From Botrimarina hoheduenensis (lineage in GTDB: Bacteria; Planctomycetota; Planctomycetia; Pirellulales; Lacipirellulaceae): 64,000 bases of DNA. Below the pieces are notes generated by a model. The model was not told the origin of the DNA and did no database searches. It saw only the letters and a program-made list of their open reading frames with translations. The DNA lies in NCBI RefSeq assembly GCF_007859815.1, contig NZ_SJPH01000003.1, positions 124,001 to 188,000 of the forward strand. The letters are read 5' to 3'. The number at the start of each line of letters is the position of its first letter. The stretch's first letter is position 1. The translations under genes were made by a program, and so were the position numbers. Below, piece after piece: positions 1 through 8,038 of this stretch.

Positions 1-758
1 TCGGCTGTGCCGCCAAGTGCGACTTCTGCGCCACGGGACGCATGGGAATGGCGCACGACCTGAGCGCCGCGGAGATCCTCGATCAGGTGGCCCAAGCAAA
101 TCGGCAGCTCTCGGCCGAGGGGCGACGGGTTCGCAATCTCGTCTTCATGGGAATGGGCGAACCTCTACACAATGAGCAGTCGGTTTCAGAGGCCCTCGAT
201 TTTTTGACTTCCGCACAGGGATTTCATCACCCGCACTCCCGCATACTCCTCAGCACCGTTGGCGTAGCCGACGCTCTGGAGCGAATGGCCGAACGATTTC
301 CTCGGGTCAACTACGCCATTAGTCTGCATGCCGCTGACCAAGCGGTGCGCGAACGAATCATCCCCCTCGCTAAGCGATATCCCCTGCACGATCTTCGCGG
401 AACCGTCTCAAGGCTCAATGCCTTGCAATCCGACCGAACGACCGTGATGCTCGAGTACCTGATGCTGGCGGGCATTAATGATGCCCCCGAAGATGCTGAC
501 CGCCTGATCGAGTGGTCACGAACGCTCCGGGTGCATCTGAACCTAATCCCCTACAATCCTGTTGATGACGCGCCGCATCTGGTTGGCTCCGATCGGGCAA
601 CGATCGAGCGCTTTGGCGAGCGGCTCAAGGCGGCCGGATTGCCCACCACGATCCGCTACTCGATGGGCCGCGACGTTGACGCCGCTTGCGGCCAACTCGT
701 CCGCCGCGAGAACCGCGCCCTCGCCCGATCAACTGCCATGGCGTCGGCGCTCGCCTGA
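1..758 (+). CDS. rlmN: 23S rRNA (adenine(2503)-C(2))-methyltransferase RlmN, 5'-truncated by window edge
   Basis: Radical SAM enzyme that methylates C2 of A2503 in 23S rRNA (and usually A37 of some tRNAs). The reading frame is open from base 3 and runs off the left edge; about 251 residues of a family that is usually near 350 are visible. The first visible residues contain the 4Fe-4S motif CxxxCxxC (GCAAKCDFC). FMGMGEPLHN is the typical SAM-binding stretch. The C-terminal GRDVDAACGQL carries the Cys that forms the methyl/RNA adduct in this family. The stop lies only 25 bases from the stop of the convergent phage-like cassette, so rlmN marks one chromosomal border of that cassette. Confidence 0.96.
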   Translation, partial: GCAAKCDFCATGRMGMAHDLSAAEILDQVAQANRQLSAEGRRVRNLVFMGMGEPLHNEQSVSEALDFLTSAQGFHHPHSRILLSTVGVADALERMAERFPRVNYAISLHAADQAVRERIIPLAKRYPLHDLRGTVSRLNALQSDRTTVMLEYLMLAGINDAPEDADRLIEWSRTLRVHLNLIPYNPVDDAPHLVGSDRATIERFGERLKAAGLPTTIRYSMGRDVDAACGQLVRRENRALARSTAMASALA

Positions 759-783
759 CCAGTTAAATAACCTGACGAGTCAA

Positions 784-1434
784 CTAAACCGTCACCACGC
801 TTAAGGCCGTCACACTGGGCAGCGTACCCGGAGCCGGATCCGATACCGCGTCAATGAGTTGGTAGACCTCCCCACGCGGTGTGACCACCCGCTGTTGTGG
901 ACCCGCTGTGATCCGCTCCGCGAAGGTGATCCGCACCCGCTCTCTCGCGGCAGAAGGGTCCTCTGCGGGGATGTCCGCGGCAAGCACCTCGATGACCGCC
1001 GAAACCGCAAGTCGATCAGGCTGCCAATCGACGATTTCTGGTCCTTCTACCCCGGTCTGCCAAACCGGACCATCAAGCCGCACCCAACAGGCTTGAGCGC
1101 TGCAAAGGCGAGTGCTCCGCGCTTCGCAGACAAACCGTGTCGCCGCCCGCAACCGCTTGACTCGCCGCAGTGTCCAGCACGCCCCCGCGCCATCGATCAA
1201 CCGATCGCCGACCATTGGTTCGCGTTCTCCGGCAATCGCCGGAAGATGCCAGATCGCATCGCTGCGGAGCACCGCGTCAGCTCGCTCGCCGATCGGAGCC
1301 TCACTCTCGACGAATCGCCAAGCACGGGGATAGTCGATCACCTGATCGCAGCCTTCGCGCACAACACGGACCGGTTCCAGCGCGTCGAGCACCCTGGTGA
1401 AGTCTTCTTCGGCATTCCAATCGGCGACATTCAT
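784..1434 (-). CDS. Uncharacterised protein, last gene of the capsid cassette
   Basis: A 216-residue acidic protein with no membrane segment or signal peptide. I do not recognise a family. It is predicted to be rich in beta strands in the C-terminal half (AERVRITFAERITAGP..., TPRGEVYQLIDAV). Its start overlaps the stop of the 73-aa gene upstream by 4 bases, so it is translationally coupled to the structural operon. Position after the capsid genes would suit a head-completion or connector role, but that is inference from order only. It converges on rlmN with a 25-base gap. Confidence 0.8.
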   Translation of the reverse strand: MNVADWNAEEDFTRVLDALEPVRVVREGCDQVIDYPRAWRFVESEAPIGERADAVLRSDAIWHLPAIAGEREPMVGDRLIDGAGACWTLRRVKRLRAATRFVCEARSTRLCSAQACWVRLDGPVWQTGVEGPEIVDWQPDRLAVSAVIEVLAADIPAEDPSAARERVRITFAERITAGPQQRVVTPRGEVYQLIDAVSDPAPGTLPSVTALSVVTV

Positions 1435-1652
1435 CTGGTGTTCCCCCCGCTGGTAACCAATTCATAGGGATCGTCATCGTTGAGCTTCTGGTCGCACCAA
1501 TCGACCGTCCGCTGGAGCGACTCGACGTACTGCTCCCAGTGAACCCGCTGACCATCGATCCAGTAAGTCGGTTTCGTATTGGCGCGCACTTCTTGAATCT
1601 GGCCCAACGTGAGCTGCTTGATCGCTTCAATCTGTTCTCGGTCGGTCATCAC
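1431..1652 (-). CDS. Small hypothetical protein (capsid cassette)
   Basis: A 73-residue charged, mostly helical protein (DREQIEAIKQLTLGQIQEV..., ESLQRTVDWCDQKL). The family is not recognised. The start is GTG at 1652-1650 or the adjacent ATG at 1649-1647; the upstream gene's TGA overlaps this start. Four-base overlaps on both sides show that it belongs to the same transcription unit as the capsid genes. Short helical proteins of this size occur in many phage structural operons, but no function can be assigned. Confidence 0.75.
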   Translation of the reverse strand: MMTDREQIEAIKQLTLGQIQEVRANTKPTYWIDGQRVHWEQYVESLQRTVDWCDQKLNDDDPYELVTSGGNTR

Positions 1653-2044
1653 AGGGCCCTCACTAGGAAACGCATCACCACTGGCTGACCAACGTAGGGG
1701 GTCAGCACGTATCGCACCTCATAGCCTCGTCCGGCCACCGGAAACGCGAGGTTCGTTAGCACATCGATCTCGTGACGGAAGTTGAATCCGATTGCATCGA
1801 CCGACCACTCGCCGGATGTTTGTAGCGTTGACAGCAGCACGTCTGCGGGGGTTAAGCTGACCGACATATGGCCGGTCACTCCCTGCGTCTGTCCATCACA
1901 ACCCGAGCGCTCTCGAACGGTATAGACAACCGTACTGATCTCGCCCGGAACAATCGGTGAACCGTCGGTGTGCGTCACGCGGGCCAACAGCACAGCGCTC
2001 GCACCTTCAAACACAACTCCCTCGATCTCTTTAACTCCCGTCAT
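1649..2044 (-). CDS. Hypothetical phage-type structural protein
   Basis: A 131-residue protein with a probable beta-sandwich pattern (VVFEGASAVLLARVTHTDGSPIVPGEISTVVYTV-like segments; no single family recognised). The start was set at ATG 2044 because it overlaps the LamG-like gene's TGA (ATGA), although the frame stays open further upstream inside that gene. Phage tail-completion and fibre-associated genes often show this alternating hydrophobic pattern, but this is not enough for a call. It is coupled to the genes on both sides by overlaps. Confidence 0.72.
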   Translation of the reverse strand: MTGVKEIEGVVFEGASAVLLARVTHTDGSPIVPGEISTVVYTVRERSGCDGQTQGVTGHMSVSLTPADVLLSTLQTSGEWSVDAIGFNFRHEIDVLTNLAFPVAGRGYEVRYVLTPYVGQPVVMRFLVRAL

Positions 2045-2835
2045 GCTTCTCCCCCTGCTGCAAGAGTACCGATCAGTCCGGCTGCTGATCCCGCCACCGT
2101 CGCCTCGCCCGTCGCGACTCCCCCGCGCGTCACTGTTCCGGCGTCGGTCCATGCCGGACGAAGCGGCCGCCGTCGACACCGTGCCAGCGCAAGTTCTTCT
2201 TGGCCCAAGCTTGGTGAATGCCGTGTAACCGTCGGCACTCCCACTTCGGTCAGCGGTGGACCGCGATCATCTGCTGCCACACCCCGCACCTCCGCGCGGT
2301 AGAGAACCAAACTTTCGCGTCGGCTCCACAATCGATCGGGCCGCAACCCCTTGGCCAACAGACCCAACTCCCAGGGCTCGAGTGCCGCGGACCAGATCGC
2401 CACCTCGGCAAGGTCGCCCTGAAAGTTCGGGATCGGAGTCGGCCGTACTAGTGCGCCAAGGCTCACCGTATCGATCGCAACCGGTACCGTTTCCGATTTC
2501 ACCAGCACGGAACCCAGCGCACCGTCCTGTGCCGCGACCGACTCGGTCGTTGAGTAATAAACCCCCGCTGCGTGACACCATTCACCCAGCGAAAAGCTGC
2601 CTGGTGCGTAGGCCAGTAAGAACGCCGAGTCGCGGACCACCGCCGCCACCCGATTCTCCGCGCGGATCCCCAGCTGAAAATAATCGTCGTTCAAGCTCGA
2701 ATTGCTCAGCGAGATCAGGGTCGTCGAGAGGCTCGCCTGTGCGCGAAACCAGCAGGCCATCGTCAGCGGCGGGCTGGTTGGAAGCGCGGCAATCGGCCCT
2801 GTCCGATAGCTCGCTCCATTCAGGCCGATCGCCAT
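2041..2835 (-). CDS. LamG/concanavalin A-like domain protein in capsid operon
   Basis: A 264-residue protein whose first 180 residues look like a LamG/concanavalin A-like lectin fold. Seen in the sequence: MACWFRA, FSLGEWCHAAGVYY and FQGDLAEVAIWSAALEPWELGLLAKGLRPD, the last being the usual closing strand and helix of bacterial LamG_3 domains. There is no signal peptide. The C-terminus is rich in Gly, Ala, Val and Thr. It lies in the structural operon directly after the 167-aa virion-type protein. LamG domains in phage particles are commonly surface decorations that bind glycans, so host-surface binding or capsid decoration is inferred. The stop overlaps the next start by 4 bases. Confidence 0.82.
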   Translation of the reverse strand: MAIGLNGASYRTGPIAALPTSPPLTMACWFRAQASLSTTLISLSNSSLNDDYFQLGIRAENRVAAVVRDSAFLLAYAPGSFSLGEWCHAAGVYYSTTESVAAQDGALGSVLVKSETVPVAIDTVSLGALVRPTPIPNFQGDLAEVAIWSAALEPWELGLLAKGLRPDRLWSRRESLVLYRAEVRGVAADDRGPPLTEVGVPTVTRHSPSLGQEELALARCRRRPLRPAWTDAGTVTRGGVATGEATVAGSAAGLIGTLAAGGEA

Positions 2836-3338
2836 TACGCTTCCTCCCGCAGCTCGAGCGCCACGAATTCGGCGTCGCCGTTCATCGTGTCCTCCACCGC
2901 CGAACCGAGGCGCCGTACTCGCAGGCGGATCCCTTCACCGCCAACTAAGCCGGTCGTAGCCACTCCCGGCAACGTCAGTTCGATAAGCTGAAGCTGCCCC
3001 GATACCGCTGGAGCGGTTGAGGTCATGAGCACCTCGGTGCCAAAAGCGTCGCTATCGAGATCATGCGGAGAGCCACTACCAACAAAGGCTCGTCGCTCGA
3101 GGGCGATCCCCCAGCGGACTTGGCCGGCAGTCGCAACGGTTGCCGACCATGCCATCCGCAGCAACAACGATCCGCCCGCGTAATGCGCTGGCATCACGCC
3201 TTGGAAATCGACGGCTTCCTCCGCCGCATCGGTAAAGTCTAGAACCGGTTGACCGTTTCTCAGATCAAGTCGAGCGCCACTAGCGAGCGGAAACCCCGCC
3301 ATCGCGCCCCCGGTCAGCAGCGTGTCGCCCGCCGCCAT
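2835..3338 (-). CDS. Phage virion structural protein (beta-sandwich type)
   Basis: A 167-residue protein. The start is ATG 3338, chosen because GGAGGA lies 6 bases upstream; the open frame extends further but has no such site. Seen: LDLRNGQPVLDF, GVMPAHYAGGSLLLRMAW and RWGIALERR. This layout (N-terminal ATLDxRN.HPVLDF, then G..P.HYAGG.L....W, then V.W...FER) is one I associate with structural proteins of environmental tailed phages. The exact position in the particle is unknown. It sits between the capsid gene and the LamG-like gene and overlaps the latter by one base. Confidence 0.8.
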   Translation of the reverse strand: MAAGDTLLTGGAMAGFPLASGARLDLRNGQPVLDFTDAAEEAVDFQGVMPAHYAGGSLLLRMAWSATVATAGQVRWGIALERRAFVGSGSPHDLDSDAFGTEVLMTSTAPAVSGQLQLIELTLPGVATTGLVGGEGIRLRVRRLGSAVEDTMNGDAEFVALELREEA

Positions 3339-3492
3339 CGGATCCTCCTCTCGGATAAGTAGTGCGCCGCACTCGCAATGGCGGTGCTTAAAAATGTTGG
3401 GGCCGCGGGAACCGCGCACTGGCAGCGGTATTTCCCACAGGCCTTGCCGACGTCTTCCCGCGGCCCCAATCATGCCTCGGACTCGGTAAGCA

Positions 3493-4653
3493 TCAGCCAA
3501 AGCACTTAACAACGAAACGCGGGTTGAGCACCGCCGCCGCCCCACGCTCACTCGCCTTGAAACGCAGCACGATGTCGTTGGTGAAGTCCGCTTCGCTACC
3601 CAAGGGGGCCTGCGTCACGGTGATCGGCCAGTTCTCCATGTACGCGAACGCGCGCTTGAAGTCGCCGAGGAACCACAGTTTCTTCGCATCCGCCGCGCCG
3701 AGGCCCGAGGCAATCGCCCGGCGATAAGCCAACCGACTCTCTTCCACCCGGTAGTTGCCAAGCGGGTTCGCAGCGATCGTCGTTGTCGAACCGCTTGCGG
3801 GCGTGTAGTTGATCTCTGCCGCGTTAAACGTACGATGCGCTGCGTGCCGATACGCCGGCATCACAAGCGCCGTCGTACTCTTAACCAGCACCGGCTCACC
3901 GGTAGCAGGATCAAGGATCTCGGCGAGAACCTGCTCAGCCCGGTCGACGCTCGTCCAGTCGACAAGCTCGTTGCCCGTCAGCACATTCACCCACGGACCG
4001 GCTGCCTGATACGTGTCGTACGAAACCCCCGCCTGCTTGTAGGGATTGGTCACGCCAAGGATCACGTCGAGCAAGCGCTTCTCCTTGTTGAGGCCCAGCA
4101 CCTCACCAACCTCTGCCGCACGCGAAAGGATCAGATTCGTGCGGTCAAAGAAAATCGCTTCGCGCGTTACCGGCACGATAAAGCCGTGCTTCATCGTCGA
4201 AGGGGTTTCGATGTACTCTTCATCGAAACCGAGGCTGGGGAAAGGCATCCCGGGAGCCACTTCGTCAAGCTGATCCGCGATCCGCGTTACGCCCGGAATC
4301 TTCTCGCCATCCAGCCGTGTCGGGATCGTCTCCACCAACCGCGAGGCGACAAAGACCTCCGATTCGTAAGACGCAAGAATGCGATTGTGGATGATTTGGC
4401 CGGCGATCTGCTGGAAGGCCGACGCATCGACCCCCTCGGACGACTCACTCAAGCTTGTCGATCCGCTCCGCGGATCCAGAGACCGTACCCACGCCTGGCC
4501 GTCGGGGATCAGTGCCTCGGCCAGATCGCGGATGCTGAAGTCTTCGGGGCGCAGATCCCCGCCGCTGAGGGCCTCGCTTAAATGCTGTGTCGTCTTCTCA
4601 CGACCGTCAAGGTCGTAACGCCGCTTCAATTCTCGATAGTTCACCAGGGGCAC
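3493..4653 (-). CDS. Major capsid protein (HK97-fold candidate)
   Basis: A 386-residue protein. The start is GTG 4653 with GGAGAAGG 5-6 bases upstream; the frame is open further but that extension is Arg-rich and shadow-like. Seen: an N-terminal helical arm, then KHGFIVPVTREAIFFDRTN, LGLNKEKRLLDVILG, ALVMPAYRHAAHRTFNA and a C-terminal RFKASERGAAAVLNPRFVVKC. The last resembles the closing strand of HK97-type major capsid proteins, which end in ...G..V..p.A.v. Order (protease, cement-like protein, this gene) is the classical head-gene order. No cleavage site was assigned. Confidence 0.85.
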   Translation of the reverse strand: MPLVNYRELKRRYDLDGREKTTQHLSEALSGGDLRPEDFSIRDLAEALIPDGQAWVRSLDPRSGSTSLSESSEGVDASAFQQIAGQIIHNRILASYESEVFVASRLVETIPTRLDGEKIPGVTRIADQLDEVAPGMPFPSLGFDEEYIETPSTMKHGFIVPVTREAIFFDRTNLILSRAAEVGEVLGLNKEKRLLDVILGVTNPYKQAGVSYDTYQAAGPWVNVLTGNELVDWTSVDRAEQVLAEILDPATGEPVLVKSTTALVMPAYRHAAHRTFNAAEINYTPASGSTTTIAANPLGNYRVEESRLAYRRAIASGLGAADAKKLWFLGDFKRAFAYMENWPITVTQAPLGSEADFTNDIVLRFKASERGAAAVLNPRFVVKCFG

Positions 4654-4726
4654 GATAACCTTCTCCGTTTTATGGCTGGAGGAATGAGGCCGCATCGGTC
4701 GACGCGGCCCGAGACACTTCGTCGCG

Positions 4727-5200
4727 TCAGGCAACTTCCTGCGGACCACCGCGCGTCGTTGTGCCGACAACGTCGACCAAAACGCGGGACGAGGCCGGAT
4801 CGACGCGCTGCGCACACCGTCCGATCGCTTCTTGAACGCTGGCAACCGTGCCAACTTTCTGATCCTCAAGGGCGTCGCCACCCGCGTTCTCCGCAACGCC
4901 TACCAGTTGGCCCAGCGGACGCACCGCCGCGTCACCAGAAAACTCGAAGACACCCGTCGTCGCGATCCGGATCGAACCGGCGCGCCCCGCTGGCGAGGCC
5001 TGCATCGCAACCCCCACAAACGCATCGTGGAACACCGCCTGATTCGCGGTTGCTGTACCCGCGTCGGCTGCCGCCGAGGCCGGCTTGACCGTCGATCCCT
5101 CGAGGTACAGCAGGTCTCCAATCTCGATCACCACGTCGCTCTGGACGGGATGCGTCACGGGGTTCGTATCCCCGTATCGCCATCGCATATGATTCGCCAT
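4727..5200 (-). CDS. Capsid cement/decoration-like protein (DUF2190-like)
   Basis: A 157-residue protein between the prohead protease and the capsid gene. The start is ATG 5200; a GTG four codons upstream is in frame but has a poorly placed ribosome site. Seen: VVIEIGDLLYLE, DAFVGVAMQASPAGRAGSIRIATTGVFEF and LGQLVGVAENAGGDALEDQKVGTV. This fits the small beta-rich proteins (DUF2190 / capsid cement type) that stabilise HK97-fold heads and are encoded immediately before the capsid gene. The family call rests on pattern and location. Confidence 0.78.
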   Translation of the reverse strand: MANHMRWRYGDTNPVTHPVQSDVVIEIGDLLYLEGSTVKPASAAADAGTATANQAVFHDAFVGVAMQASPAGRAGSIRIATTGVFEFSGDAAVRPLGQLVGVAENAGGDALEDQKVGTVASVQEAIGRCAQRVDPASSRVLVDVVGTTTRGGPQEVA

Positions 5201-5267
5201 GTCGCTCTTCACTCCGCATTAAAAGGAAACTCACAAACCGCCCTACACGGACCGCGTCAGCCTTCGT

Positions 5268-6176
5268 CTAACGACCCGTCACCGCCGCCACGAATCCGGC
5301 GACCCCCTCAACCCTTTGCTTGCCTGGGCCCCCTAGCGGCTCGGCCTCGCGGCTCTCGCACGTCGGCCGCACGACCAAGCGTTCTTGCAATGCCCGCATA
5401 AGCTCGGCCCGATCCGCGATCAAAGCCCGCACCGTGTCCTCGTCGGTCGCCGCTTCGAGGGACGCCAGCAACCGATCGTCCACTCCCAATTCGGTAGCAC
5501 CGCCGAGCCCGTTCTCCTCAAGCACTCGGCGCACCAGTTCCGCTCTTCGCAACGCAGCCACCTCCTCGCGCAGAGCGTCTAGCTCTTCATGGGGGCTGCT
5601 CGTGGGCGTCGGCGTTGCCGAGTTGGCTAGCGATTCTGTCTGTTCAAACAGGCCCGACGTTGTTGCCGGATCAGCGACAAGATCCACGCTATGAACCCGT
5701 GCGATCGCCTCGACAACCAATTGCTCTCCCTCGCGTCGGGTCCGGGCCGCAACGTTGTGCGAAAGACCAACGTTCTCGGGTGCGTGTTCCGCATCCCATG
5801 CCAACTGCTCGGCGAGGGCGTGGCGGGGGTTGTAGTGGAGGTCGCCAAACAGCCCCTCTCCCGTCCTTAACGAAACATTGCGAATCATGCCCAAGCGGTC
5901 CCGATAATCCCGCGCTGCGAGCGGGTTGCCGCTGGGGTGGTTCACATTGACCTTCGCCCCGTCGTACAAGTGCATCGCCGATCGCAGCGCTTCCTCGCGA
6001 TAGACACGCCCGTTGCGCGATTGCAGACCGAGCAGCTTCACTCCCCGCAACACCCCCCGCCGCGGATCAGCCGCCAAACGCTGCCCTGCTGAATCCACGT
6101 ACTCTTGAACCATCTGGGATAGCGCTGGCTCAGCGGCTATCGGAGCGGCCGAGGCCGCGTTCTTCGCTTGCTGCAT
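5268..6176 (-). CDS. Prohead (capsid maturation) protease with C-terminal scaffold-like region
   Basis: A 302-residue protein. The start is ATG 6176 (MQQAKNAAS), with GGAG 10 bases upstream. Residues about 40-190 look like a herpes/U35-like prohead protease: LGLQSRNGRVY, KVNVNHPSGNP, VGLSHNVAAR and VHSVDLVADPATTSGLFE. The two His residues and the Ser of GLSH are candidate active-site residues. Residues about 200-280 are acidic and helical (HEELDALREEVAALRRAELVRRVLEENG), as in protease-scaffold fusions of Mu-like and other phages. It would cleave the scaffold during head assembly. A terminator-like hairpin lies just upstream of its start. Confidence 0.87.
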   Translation of the reverse strand: MQQAKNAASAAPIAAEPALSQMVQEYVDSAGQRLAADPRRGVLRGVKLLGLQSRNGRVYREEALRSAMHLYDGAKVNVNHPSGNPLAARDYRDRLGMIRNVSLRTGEGLFGDLHYNPRHALAEQLAWDAEHAPENVGLSHNVAARTRREGEQLVVEAIARVHSVDLVADPATTSGLFEQTESLANSATPTPTSSPHEELDALREEVAALRRAELVRRVLEENGLGGATELGVDDRLLASLEAATDEDTVRALIADRAELMRALQERLVVRPTCESREAEPLGGPGKQRVEGVAGFVAAVTGR

Positions 6177-6200
6177 GGATCGTGACTCCAGAAACGAAAA

Positions 6201-6238
6201 GAGCCCTTCTCTCCCGGCTAGCGGGCAAAGAAGGGCTC
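6201..6238 (-). terminator. Terminator-like hairpin between the 68-aa gene and the prohead protease
   Basis: A perfect 10-bp inverted repeat, gagcccttct (6201-6210) and agaagggctc (6229-6238), with a further CCCG/CGGG pairing in the loop. On the minus strand the stem is followed by TTTTCGTTT. It ends about 25 bases before the protease start, so it lies inside the structural operon, where partial termination could lower protease relative to portal or terminase. It could instead be an mRNA-stabilising or processing hairpin. Confidence 0.55.
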
Positions 6239-6334
6239 GAGGAAGGACGCCCACCGGTCGCGGTGACCAGAGGCTCGGCTCGATGCCGATCAGGTAATTT
6301 CAGTGGCGAAACGCATCGCGCTCCGCCCGTCCGC

Positions 6335-6541
6335 TCACTTCAGCAGACGATCGGTTGTCATCCGCACCTGCTGCACGTGGCCACTCTGCACGCTCAGAGT
6401 AAGCGTCATCGTGCCGTAAAAATCTTCACGCGAAGACTCTTGCATGAGCCGCCAAAAAGCGGCCTCGGCTTGCTGGGCTTTGCCCCTCCGCCTGGCATTT
6501 AGGGGGGCGTTAGCAGCGACGGTACCGGCGTTCTGTGTCAT
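6335..6541 (-). CDS. Small hypothetical protein (capsid cassette, leaderless start)
   Basis: A 68-residue protein starting at ATG 6541. The N-terminus is Ala/Asn/Arg-rich (ANAPLNARRRGKAQQAEAAFWRLMQES), followed by a short beta-like end (YGTMTLTLSVQSGHVQQVRMTTD). The C-terminal pattern resembles small DUF2292-like proteins, but I cannot confirm that. The start has no Shine-Dalgarno site and lies only 6 bases after a perfect TATAAT, so the mRNA is probably leaderless. It is the first gene after the portal and the first gene of the internal transcription unit. Confidence 0.7.
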   Translation of the reverse strand: MTQNAGTVAANAPLNARRRGKAQQAEAAFWRLMQESSREDFYGTMTLTLSVQSGHVQQVRMTTDRLLK

Positions 6542-6583
6542 AGGCGTATTATAAACAGATGTACTTGTGTACCCTAATTCAAT
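6542..6583 (-). promoter_or_regulatory. Internal promoter with overlapping GTAC-N4-GTAC operator
   Basis: On the minus strand a perfect TATAAT occupies 6553-6548, and the ATG of the 68-aa gene follows at 6541, about where transcription should start. The palindrome GTACTTGTGTAC (6561-6572, plus strand) covers the promoter spacer and reaches the -35 region. A regulator bound there would block the polymerase. A near-identical palindrome, TGTACATAAGTACA, lies at 35377-35390 upstream of nrdJ. The -35 hexamer is weak (TAGGGT at 17-bp spacing), which would fit a controlled promoter. Confidence 0.55.
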
Positions 6584-6608
6584 TCTTGGCCAGCGCGCGG
6601 ATTTGTCG

Positions 6609-8012
6609 TTACGCTCCCGGTAGGGCAGCGTTCGCCGACTTTTCGTGCATCCGACGATTGAGCTGCTCTTGCTCGTAGTCAAAGCCCAACCGCTGGCTCC
6701 ACGTTTGCGGCGAGAGAACTCCCTTCTCGTAAGCGATCCGATCGATCTGTGTCTCTTGCAAGCGATCACGCACCCGCAGGGTCGGCGGCTCGACCTGCAG
6801 CTGCACATGGGTCAAGCAAAGCTCGGACAGCCGCCCCGCTCGCACCGCGTTCCGCAGCACCACCCGTAGCAGCTTGCGATCGTCGGCAATCATCGACGCT
6901 TGCAATCGGGAGAACATCTTCACCGCCGGTCCCTCCGCGACCATCGTCGAGGCGTAGCTGGCATTCGACGCGTCGGAAGTGAACATGAACTCGGGCATCA
7001 CCAGTCGCGCCGCGATCGCGCGCAGCTCAGCTTGCAGGATGGTCACATACGACCCCGCATCAATGCCGGTTGTCGGGAACTGGTAATCAAGCCCCGCCGG
7101 GGCGTCGAGGATCGTTCCCGGTCCGTACTGGGTGACACGCTTCACACGGTTGTAGCGATCCGTACTCTCCGCGGTGGAGGCATCTGCCACAAAGCGTTCC
7201 ACTCCGCTCCGCGTTGCGTTGCGATGTTTTCGGATGAGCGCGATTGCCGTCTGGATCTCGGCCAGCACACTCATGTTCCGCAGTAATCGATCCGCTCGGC
7301 GCAGATTGCCGCGCACGGCTGTGTAGAGCGGTAAGCCCCGCTTAACATTGCGGTCCACATTGGATTTACGATGCTGAACCTGATCCGCCTCTAACAGGGT
7401 GCCATCGACAAAGTAGCCACGCACGGTCTCGACATCGCGTGGGTCGGTCAGCACTCCATGGCTGGCTGCCGGATCGAGTGCCCGATCGTTCGGTGTGGCC
7501 ACCTGCTCGGGGTCAATAAACCGAACGGCTGTCCTCCCGTCTGCGCTCGCGAACCAGCGCAAGAAAACTTCGCCATCGCGGTCCATTCGCCGAACGATTT
7601 CCTGCTGTCGCGCGTGCCAATCGTTCTCTTCCATGAACTCATCGATCACCTCCTGCACGTGCTGCGCATGCTCTTCAGGACCAGCCGATCCTTTGCGTAC
7701 GCTGGCCTGATAGAGGTGACCTGTCCCCACAAGGTAGCTGATGCGGTTCTCGTGTCCGTTGATAGCGAATTCGTTTTCGATCGCCAGCCGACGGCACTCT
7801 GTACGCAGCTGTTCAAGTTGCGGCGGTGTGAACGCGGCCGACGACCCCGCACCTCGACCATTCAATGTGCTCCAAAGCTCTTCGCCATCGCCCGCAAACG
7901 CCTCGTGAGGATCAACAAACGTGCCCCACAGCTCCTCGAACGCTTCCATCACGCGCGACTCATATCGCTCGGGTGCCGATGCCTGCGCGTTCTTCTCGGT
8001 TGAATCTTTCAT
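6609..8012 (-). CDS. Phage portal protein
   Basis: A 467-residue portal protein, which would form the dodecameric DNA entry ring of the head. Seen: NEFAINGHENRISYLVGTG near residue 90, the RRMDRDGEVFLRWF stretch, VRFIDPEQVATP, then LRRADRLLRNMSVLAEIQTAIALIRKHRN and YVTILQAELRAIAARLVMPEFMFTSDASNASYASTMVAEGP. The last block, with its conserved DxSxxNYSS-like motif, is typical of lambda/HK97-type portals. The length is normal and the frame intact. TerL lies immediately upstream (26-base gap), as in most tailed phages. Confidence 0.92.
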   Translation of the reverse strand: MKDSTEKNAQASAPERYESRVMEAFEELWGTFVDPHEAFAGDGEELWSTLNGRGAGSSAAFTPPQLEQLRTECRRLAIENEFAINGHENRISYLVGTGHLYQASVRKGSAGPEEHAQHVQEVIDEFMEENDWHARQQEIVRRMDRDGEVFLRWFASADGRTAVRFIDPEQVATPNDRALDPAASHGVLTDPRDVETVRGYFVDGTLLEADQVQHRKSNVDRNVKRGLPLYTAVRGNLRRADRLLRNMSVLAEIQTAIALIRKHRNATRSGVERFVADASTAESTDRYNRVKRVTQYGPGTILDAPAGLDYQFPTTGIDAGSYVTILQAELRAIAARLVMPEFMFTSDASNASYASTMVAEGPAVKMFSRLQASMIADDRKLLRVVLRNAVRAGRLSELCLTHVQLQVEPPTLRVRDRLQETQIDRIAYEKGVLSPQTWSQRLGFDYEQEQLNRRMHEKSANAALPGA

Positions 8013-8038
8013 CGATCGCTTTAGGTTTAGGGTTTTGA

